IMG/VR virus record: IMGVR_UViG_3300032144_000195
Location: 1-24,808 of that record
DNA: 24,808 nt
Source: a virus
Direction: 5' to 3' (one strand)
The notes below the pieces were generated by a model. It saw only the letters and a list, made by a program, of their open reading frames with translations, was not told the origin of the DNA and made no database searches. This document shows positions 4,765-10,527 of the stretch, piece after piece (position 1 is the first letter of the stretch; every line of letters begins with the position of its first letter). Made by a program: the position numbers and the translations under genes.

Positions 4765-6750
4765 TTAAAATAATAATCGCTCGGCCTCATTGACGTACCA
4801 TCGATGATCAATGCCGCTTAAATCGCCATCCCATTGCATTTTGAGCCGTATCGGCCATGCATGCATCACCTTGTTGTGCTCATCGAACATGGCTTTGATA
4901 GTGAACCGCGCATCGCACATCGAGCACCGATAATCTTTGCGGCTGCCGAGGCATTGAGCGCGCCCCTCGGCATGGATGCCGATACGGCGCATTTCGGTTT
5001 TGCCGGCCAGCGGTGGCATGATCTTCACCAGCGGCTCGCCATCGGTGGCGATGTAGTATCGCACCAGCTTGCCGAGACGTGCGCCAGTGTGGCCGAGCTC
5101 AAGATGTGCGCCACCCTTCACGCGCTCGCGCAGCAGGAAGTCGTATGGTCGGTCGTGATGTTCGATAAAATCCGCCGGATCGTGATCATGCACAAATGCC
5201 GCCTCGGCCACCTTGGCCACCACCAATGCGCTGAAATCACGATTCCACGCTTTTTGGCCGCCGATGCTGCCGCTTAGCATTTCGTGGTCATATGCGCCCT
5301 TGCGCTTCATTTTGCCGCCGGTCGTGCGCGCCAGATAATTGTTCACGTCGCGCATCCACAGTGTTTCGAGCTCGGCAAATTCGAGGTCGAGCTGGGTGAA
5401 CCGTTGCCACCAGGTGCAGACCTCATCGAATAACTCGCGCTGGTGTCGTGGCAGATCGACGGTGAGGCCGTCCGTGTTGAGTTGCAGCAGCCGCAGGCCG
5501 GGTACGCGCAACATGGCCTCGGCCAACAGGCATTGCAGCAACTGACCGTTTACAGTGATCGCCATCATCACCTTAGGGTCGAGCAGCACGCTATGTTTGT
5601 CTTTGGTTTTACCGAAAGCGCCGTTGTTGCTCAGCTTGAGGGTGCCGGCCTTCACAACATCGCCGGCTGCCTTGGCTGTCGCTCGGTCGTCGCGGATGCT
5701 GCGGTATACGTCCACAAACACCGGGCCGATGTGCTCGGGGTATAAATTATTGACAATGGCGATGGATGGATAATATCCGGTTACGTCGATATCGATGATG
5801 ATGCGTTCGGTAGTCGATCGGGCAATCACGCGATCGAGCGCGCCATGGATACCGCCGGCCCCAATGTGGATATCGACACCCTCAAGCGGCACCACGAATT
5901 TATAGGCATCCTTGGTTTCGTGCCCCTGAATGCGTGTGGCCGCCAGCTTGTCCCGTAACTCGCGCAATTCGGGCCGCTCGAACTTGATGTAGGGGAAGAT
6001 GATTTCCCCGAGGTCGATGTGGCTGCGCCATGTCTGCGGCTTGCGGCCCTGCGCATCCTTGCGGGTGATGCCGGGCCGCGCGGCCTCAAGGCGTTGGATG
6101 AAATATTTCTCGCCAATTTTCACATCGTTCCAACACAGGCATTCGGGGCCGAACTGGTCGATAAGCCCTTCACGGAACACGATGGCGTCGGCGCATGCGT
6201 GAACGAATCGCTTGGTGGCGTCCACATCGTTGATGTTGTAATCGATGAGTATTGGGATTTCATCGACTGTGAGATTGCGCCCGTATTCAAACGGCATCTC
6301 AGCAACATTCGGGCACTCAAGGTTGAATTCGAGGTCTTTGAGGCTGGTCTGTTTGGCGTGATTGTCGAAATGGTTGAGCATCATGAGGTCGCATTGCTGC
6401 ACATGCTGGTCACGTGGCCATATGTGGTTTTGCCATCCCTTCCCCCATTCGGTGGCCAATAGTTCCTGTGATCGTGCATAAAGCGCGGTTGTGATCTGTG
6501 CCGCTGTGATGTCGGGATATGAGCGCGTCATCTCGACGAGATAATGCAGCAACGGGTAATCGTATGAGAGCGAGTTGAATCCGTACATGCGGCCGATGCT
6601 GCCATTCGTTAGATCATAAATCAAATGTTGGGCATCATTGCGTCGCTCGCTGATCTCATAAACCCATACGCGCGTGTCGGCGGGACCGACCGGCATCATT
6701 GTGCAGGTGAAAACGTTGGGGAAGCACTCGGTATCAAATACGACTTGCAT
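4765..6750 (-). CDS. Family B DNA polymerase with proofreading exonuclease
   Basis: A 661-residue replicative polymerase. Exonuclease motifs: Exo I DTE (D6, E8), Exo II FNSLSYD (58-64), Exo III YNIND (171-175). Polymerase motifs: A, DVTGYYPS (322-329); B, KLSNNGAFG (372-380); C, LNTDG (424-428), where the first Asp of the usual DTD is Asn. A classical C2H2-like finger (C609, C612, H625, H630) lies near the C-terminus, unusual for this family. The length is short for family B, like other compact phage forms. The ATG at 6750 overlaps the previous stop (TGATG). It is the last gene of the replication operon, which also carries the exonuclease and ssDNA-binding protein. Confidence 0.9.
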   Translation of the reverse strand: MQVVFDTECFPNVFTCTMMPVGPADTRVWVYEISERRNDAQHLIYDLTNGSIGRMYGFNSLSYDYPLLHYLVEMTRSYPDITAAQITTALYARSQELLATEWGKGWQNHIWPRDQHVQQCDLMMLNHFDNHAKQTSLKDLEFNLECPNVAEMPFEYGRNLTVDEIPILIDYNINDVDATKRFVHACADAIVFREGLIDQFGPECLCWNDVKIGEKYFIQRLEAARPGITRKDAQGRKPQTWRSHIDLGEIIFPYIKFERPELRELRDKLAATRIQGHETKDAYKFVVPLEGVDIHIGAGGIHGALDRVIARSTTERIIIDIDVTGYYPSIAIVNNLYPEHIGPVFVDVYRSIRDDRATAKAAGDVVKAGTLKLSNNGAFGKTKDKHSVLLDPKVMMAITVNGQLLQCLLAEAMLRVPGLRLLQLNTDGLTVDLPRHQRELFDEVCTWWQRFTQLDLEFAELETLWMRDVNNYLARTTGGKMKRKGAYDHEMLSGSIGGQKAWNRDFSALVVAKVAEAAFVHDHDPADFIEHHDRPYDFLLRERVKGGAHLELGHTGARLGKLVRYYIATDGEPLVKIMPPLAGKTEMRRIGIHAEGRAQCLGSRKDYRCSMCDARFTIKAMFDEHNKVMHAWPIRLKMQWDGDLSGIDHRWYVNEAERLLF

Positions 6751-6992
6751 CACTGCACACTCGGGGGCTCATCGCTCATGCTGTAAGCCTGTGTTAGCGC
6801 CCGTTGCGCGATATTGTTGACGATGTGGACGGGATCGATGCCGGGCACCGCTGCCGCGAATGAGCCCATGCTCAGTGCATAGGCCATGCAAATCACATCG
6901 ACAGTTGTGCCCGGCGGAACGCTCCGCATTATGACCATCGCGATCCGTTGCGCTTCCATGAAATCAAGTTGCGCCTGTTTATCGTTGGTCAT
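6750..6992 (-). CDS. 80-residue protein of unknown function
   Basis: It starts MTNDKQAQLDFMEAQRIAMV at ATG 6992, with GAGGG 3-4 bases upstream; longer forms lack a ribosome-binding site. It is mostly helical, with a hydrophobic middle (TVDVICMAYALSMGSFAAAV). It overlaps the polymerase start by one base. Similar small helical proteins sit between ssDNA-binding and polymerase genes in other phages, but no role can be assigned. Confidence 0.6.
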   Translation of the reverse strand: MTNDKQAQLDFMEAQRIAMVIMRSVPPGTTVDVICMAYALSMGSFAAAVPGIDPVHIVNNIAQRALTQAYSMSDEPPSVQ

Positions 6993-7061
6993 ATCCCTCA
7001 CTCCTCTATATCTACCGGCGGGACACCACGCCCCGCCGGCAATCACTTCCGCGCTGCAATA

Positions 7062-8171
7062 TTACCCCACGCGCGGCGGGCCACCCGCTGGCGCGGGAGT
7101 GTGGCCGCCACCCACGAACCCATAATTGGGCACGACACCCGGCGGCGGGTTGCCCGGCCCATAGGGGTTAGAAGGGGATGCAGTCACCTGCGGCCCACCA
7201 ACTCCCACCGAGGGGGCACCTTGGGTGTGCTGTGCGGGTGCCGGGGCAACCGGGGCGGCGGCAGGCGCGTTTGGGATCACATCCTGCTCATACGCCCATG
7301 ATGCCGGGTTGAACCGATAGCCGGGATGGTGGGGCACGCCATGCCGCGCGGCCACAGTCTCGGCGGGTTCGATCGGTGCGGCGGGCGGCGGCGGGGGTGC
7401 GGGGATGTGCTGACCGGGGGCCGGCCCGGCCATGCCGGGTACCTGTGGCGCGGCAGCGGGGGCGTGGTGTAACTGAGGGGGCGCACTTACACCACCGGCT
7501 GCCTGCGGCGGCGCGGCAGCCGGTCGTGGTCCTGTGCCGAACATATCCTGTGCGCTTCGTCCGCCGGCCACGATGCGCTCGCCGGTCTCCATCCACAGCA
7601 GGCCGGCCGGTTGCACGAACATGCCCGCGGTGCCGCCGAGCTCGCCGTTGATCGATGTGACCAGCGACACCTCGACGTAATCGCCAAGCCCGATGGTGGC
7701 CGGGTCGATGGTGAGATAGGTGCCGGGCCCATGCGCGCCGGCGGCAAAGCACGGCACCGGGCCGAGCGCGACGTTACGGCGTGTCTTGAAGATATAGCAG
7801 CCCGCGCATCCCTCGCGCGCCGCCCATTTTGGGTCGAGGTCGGCATCTGTCACGCCCCACGCAAACGCGGTCGCGCCGAACCCGAGGCCGATCTGTTGCA
7901 TCACGGCCTGACTGCCAGCGACGGCGCTGTATGAAGTCCATGCGTGGCCAAACAGCGCGTTGATGGCGTCGGCAATGCCGGGCGTGGACTTGGGCACCGC
8001 ATAGGCGCTGAACCAGTGGTGACGGCGTTCCTCAAGCGGTTGTTGCCGGTTGTCCTTGGTTTGCAGCTTGGTGATGCTGCCGCGCACAAGCCGGGCGCGG
8101 ATGCCCTTCATGGGAAGATCGATTTCCGCATAGCGCGTGCGTGCGGGGCGTGTGGCAGTCGGTGCGTTCAT
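7062..8171 (-). CDS. Candidate phage ssDNA-binding protein (DUF2815-like) with Pro/Ala-rich tail
   Basis: A 369-residue protein. The first ~210 residues resemble the DUF2815 family of phage ssDNA-binding proteins: YAEIDLPMKG, a central GCAGCYIFKTRR, and an OB-like end IGLGDYVEVSLVTSI with TGERIVAGG. The remaining ~155 residues are low-complexity Pro/Ala/Gly ending in GGPPRVG, with no acidic tip of the kind that recruits partners in bacterial SSB. It sits between the exonuclease and the polymerase; DUF2800, DUF2815 and polymerase genes commonly occur together in phages, which supports the call. GAGGTATTGCT precedes the ATG. The family call is by pattern and context, not a search. Confidence 0.65.
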   Translation of the reverse strand: MNAPTATRPARTRYAEIDLPMKGIRARLVRGSITKLQTKDNRQQPLEERRHHWFSAYAVPKSTPGIADAINALFGHAWTSYSAVAGSQAVMQQIGLGFGATAFAWGVTDADLDPKWAAREGCAGCYIFKTRRNVALGPVPCFAAGAHGPGTYLTIDPATIGLGDYVEVSLVTSINGELGGTAGMFVQPAGLLWMETGERIVAGGRSAQDMFGTGPRPAAAPPQAAGGVSAPPQLHHAPAAAPQVPGMAGPAPGQHIPAPPPPPAAPIEPAETVAARHGVPHHPGYRFNPASWAYEQDVIPNAPAAAPVAPAPAQHTQGAPSVGVGGPQVTASPSNPYGPGNPPPGVVPNYGFVGGGHTPAPAGGPPRVG

Positions 8172-8257
8172 AGCAATACCTCGATGGGGAGGCCAGCCGC
8201 ACGCACCAGCGCAACGGCTACGGCCCCGATGATGATGCCGATAAGGATATGCGTCAT
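8168..8257 (-). CDS. 29-residue membrane peptide between exonuclease and ssDNA-binding protein
   Basis: The product starts MTHILIGIIIGAVAVALVRA, one transmembrane helix, and ends PIEVLL. Both ends are coupled by ATGA overlaps: with the exonuclease stop (8254-8257) and with the ssDNA-binding protein start (8168-8171). It could anchor something at the membrane, or serve to carry ribosomes from one gene to the next. Too short for most gene finders. Confidence 0.5.
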   Translation of the reverse strand: MTHILIGIIIGAVAVALVRAAGLPIEVLL

Positions 8258-9354
8258 GCCTTGAACATCCTCTTAGCGATGGCTTCCATATTCTTGGTGA
8301 GTTTCCGGCCGATGAATGGCCGCTGCGATAGCATGTTTACGATGTCGGGCTGCACCCCCTGTCTCTCTAACTCGGCCGGTGTCATGAGTACCTGCTTATA
8401 AGGATGCACCCCGGTGGCGCGCTCGACCACTTCGGGGGGCACGGTAAAGCGGCGGTTGCCCTTGGTGGGGGTGACGCCCCATCCGCCGGGAATGAATTGG
8501 CCGCGGTCGATCCGCGCGACAGCCTCGGATTGCAGGGCCGATCGGCGCGCGCTCACCAGGGCGTCAGCAAGGTCGAGAAAGTCGAGATCGGCCGCGAGTT
8601 GCTCGGGCGTGTGGTTGACCATGCGGGCGCTGCGCACCGTCTCATATTGCGCGGCCACACTCGCGCCGAGCGCGTGGCAGCTCGCGGCGGCCGGGCAGTC
8701 GCGGCATTGCGGGCCGGGGTTGCCCGGCTTGCCGTATTGCGGCAGACAATCGGTCGCGCGCTCATAGAGCCACCCCCACCATCGCATGATGTCGGCGGCC
8801 TCGATGCGCCAGACGCGCGCGGGTCCATCGGGGTGTGTGGGTCGCGGCTGGTAGATGTGGAGCTCGACGGCTGTGGGGGGTGTGGCCATCTCGGCTACCA
8901 CAGCCATGCCGTAGCACAGCATGGTGTAATTTTGATCGGCCTCTACCGGTCGCCAGCCGTCTTTGTAATCGAAGATGCGCACCACCCCGCCGCTGCTCGC
9001 GGTAACAGTGTCGAGCCGCCCGCGCACGATGCCGTTGAACAGATCAACGGGGCGCTCCGTCGCCGTGGGCTCACCGAACCCGCGGACATATGCGATATAC
9101 CCATCGACGCGGTGCGCCATATCCTCGTCGACAACCCACCCGTTGTTGTGGGTGTGGCCGATCATCTCGCGGGCATGATCCACCCGGCCGGTGAAAACGT
9201 TCTCGGCCACCCAATGCGCGCAGGTGCCTTCCCGCCGGCTGTCGCTGTCGGCATGGTGCTCGGTGAGCGGCGTGCCGTAGTAATGGCCGGTCGCCATGAC
9301 ATTGCCAGCAAGCGGGCAGCGAACCCACAGATGCGCATCGGATGGCTTAAGCAT
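8254..9354 (-). CDS. Cas4/RecB-like PD-(D/E)XK exonuclease (DUF2800 type)
   Basis: A 366-residue nuclease. Near the N-terminus is SRREGTCAHWVAEN (the helix/His region of RecB-like nucleases). The core has GRLDTV (catalytic Asp) and DYKDG (D-x-K), followed by DQNYTMLCYGMA, the QxxxY-like motif with an Asn/Tyr variation. A Cys cluster CRDCPAAASC (about residues 217-226) may help bind an Fe-S cluster as in Cas4/AddB-type nucleases. In phages such proteins pair with an ssDNA-binding protein for end resection and recombination, and the DUF2815-like gene is two genes downstream. The ATG overlaps the stop of the upstream gene by 8 bases. Confidence 0.82.
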   Translation of the reverse strand: MLKPSDAHLWVRCPLAGNVMATGHYYGTPLTEHHADSDSRREGTCAHWVAENVFTGRVDHAREMIGHTHNNGWVVDEDMAHRVDGYIAYVRGFGEPTATERPVDLFNGIVRGRLDTVTASSGGVVRIFDYKDGWRPVEADQNYTMLCYGMAVVAEMATPPTAVELHIYQPRPTHPDGPARVWRIEAADIMRWWGWLYERATDCLPQYGKPGNPGPQCRDCPAAASCHALGASVAAQYETVRSARMVNHTPEQLAADLDFLDLADALVSARRSALQSEAVARIDRGQFIPGGWGVTPTKGNRRFTVPPEVVERATGVHPYKQVLMTPAELERQGVQPDIVNMLSQRPFIGRKLTKNMEAIAKRMFKA

Positions 9355-9628
9355 GACCGTGGAATATCCTTACATCCTTGAGTTGTTCACGGAAACGCGG
9401 TGCGTCAAACTCAATCAAATCATATGCAGCACGGGTTAATTCTTGAATAATTGGGAGATATTTTTCCCCATCTGCCACGGCAGTTTCGTATTCATCTTCC
9501 GTATATAAAGGCTCATCGGCCGTGTCGATTAAATCTTCTACTGAGGGTTTTAGATATTCCCAAACGACTTCGCGAATATCTTGTTCGTCTAACTCGCCAC
9601 TCTTCAAGCGGCGCTGAATTTCCTGCAT
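9347..9628 (-). CDS. 93-residue acidic protein
   Basis: It starts MQEIQRRLKSGELDEQDIRE. Strongly acidic, helical, no recognised domain. The codons are AT-richer than in the flanking genes, a possible sign of separate origin. The Shine-Dalgarno-like GAGGGGG is about 17 bases before the ATG, too far; an in-frame ACG 15 bases upstream of the ATG has ideal spacing, so the true start is uncertain. The 3' end overlaps the exonuclease start by 8 bases. Confidence 0.6.
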   Translation of the reverse strand: MQEIQRRLKSGELDEQDIREVVWEYLKPSVEDLIDTADEPLYTEDEYETAVADGEKYLPIIQELTRAAYDLIEFDAPRFREQLKDVRIFHGHA

Positions 9629-9667
9629 CAGCGCCGCGTTCGTTTCCCCCTCGATGCCGGGGCTAAG

Positions 9668-10414
9668 TCAGGCCGCTACCGGCTGATATTGCAGCAGCAC
9701 ATCCCACACGGCCTTGCGCGCGACCGGGTTGCCCTTGAACACGTCCGACAGCACAGGGTGGCCGCCATAGGTCGTCTTGATCCATGTTTCCAGATCGACC
9801 GTTACCGCCTGTTGGGCACAAAGCTGCGTCCACAGCTTTGCAAAGTCTTCATAGCTCGGGGTGCCCGCGGGGGGAGGCGGCGGGGGCGGGGGTGCGGGCG
9901 GATACGACAGCGGGTTGTTCGGATCGACAGCAGGGGCCGATGCTCCACCACTTGCCGGTGCGGTAACAGTGGTTGCGGGTGCGCCAGCGGGCCGGGCCGG
10001 TGGCGGCGGGGGCGTAGGGTTCACGTTGCTGCCGCTAAGATAATGCGCCTCATACGCCTTGACGGCATCTTTGTCGCTGCCGCGGCGGCGACGCCATGAA
10101 CCATCGGGATTGCTGCCGGGCGCGGTGGCGGTGCCACTGTGGAAGCGCTCATCCCACGGTACGCCGCGGGCATCCACACGCGCCGTCAAATTGCCGGTGC
10201 TCGGGGCACCACCAAGCGCAGAGACAGGATCGGGACCAGTTGAAGGCGCGGCAGCGGGGGCAATAACGGGTGCCGGCGGCGGCGTAGGGTGCGAGCGGTC
10301 GACTTCGACGGCGGTGCGCTCGATATCGGCATGACGGGCGCGCATCGTTTCATAGATATCCAACAGCTTGCGTGCCTCATCGGCTGTCAGATCGTTGAAC
10401 CCCAGTTTGATCAT
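9668..10414 (-). CDS. Pro-rich phage protein with conserved central motif
   Basis: A 248-residue protein with three ordered parts separated by Pro/Ala linkers: an N-terminal helix (KLGFNDLTADEARKLLDIYE), a central module RGVPWDERFHSG...SWRRRRGSD (about 80-112) and a C-terminal helical domain (YEDFAKLWTQLCAQ and on). The central module recurs in phage proteins encoded near recombination genes; I recall this from memory and know no function. ATG 10414 has GAGAGG about 8 bases upstream; the longer TTG form overlaps the promoter region. First gene of the leftward replication operon. Confidence 0.7.
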   Translation of the reverse strand: MIKLGFNDLTADEARKLLDIYETMRARHADIERTAVEVDRSHPTPPPAPVIAPAAAPSTGPDPVSALGGAPSTGNLTARVDARGVPWDERFHSGTATAPGSNPDGSWRRRRGSDKDAVKAYEAHYLSGSNVNPTPPPPPARPAGAPATTVTAPASGGASAPAVDPNNPLSYPPAPPPPPPPPAGTPSYEDFAKLWTQLCAQQAVTVDLETWIKTTYGGHPVLSDVFKGNPVARKAVWDVLLQYQPVAA

Positions 10415-10429
10415 TTTATCTTGCCTCTC

Positions 10430-10464
10430 TGTCGTTATGTCAGTATGTGTCAATTAATGTCAAA
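10430..10464 (+). repeat. 10-bp-phased TGTCA repeats in the divergent promoter region
   Basis: TGTCA occurs at 10438, 10448 and 10458, exactly one helical turn apart, with a partial TGTC at 10430. On the minus strand the outermost repeat forms TTGACA (10464-10459), a perfect -35 box, with CATAAC 18 bases on, probably the promoter of the leftward replication operon. Phased sites on one face of the helix suggest a bound regulator; the protein is unknown. Confidence 0.5.
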
Positions 10465-10509
10465 AACGGGGATAGCACCGATGGGCACACGATGCAACGA
10501 TAATTTCAT

Positions 10510-10521
10510 CCCCTTGAGGGG
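10510..10521 (+). promoter_or_regulatory. Helicase ribosome-binding site in a small hairpin
   Basis: CCCCTTGAGGGG is a perfect palindromic stem (4 bp) with a TTGA loop. The GAGGGG at 10516-10521 is the Shine-Dalgarno, 6 bases before the ATG at 10528. Partial masking is possible, but the stem is short. Confidence 0.4.
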
Positions 10522-10527
10522 CATTGC

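Noticed and set aside
8404-9381. A 325-codon plus-strand reading frame across the exonuclease gene
   Set aside because: It is a GC-driven antisense frame. The minus frame has nuclease motifs, coupling to both neighbours and natural composition; the plus frame has no ribosome-binding site or recognisable domain.
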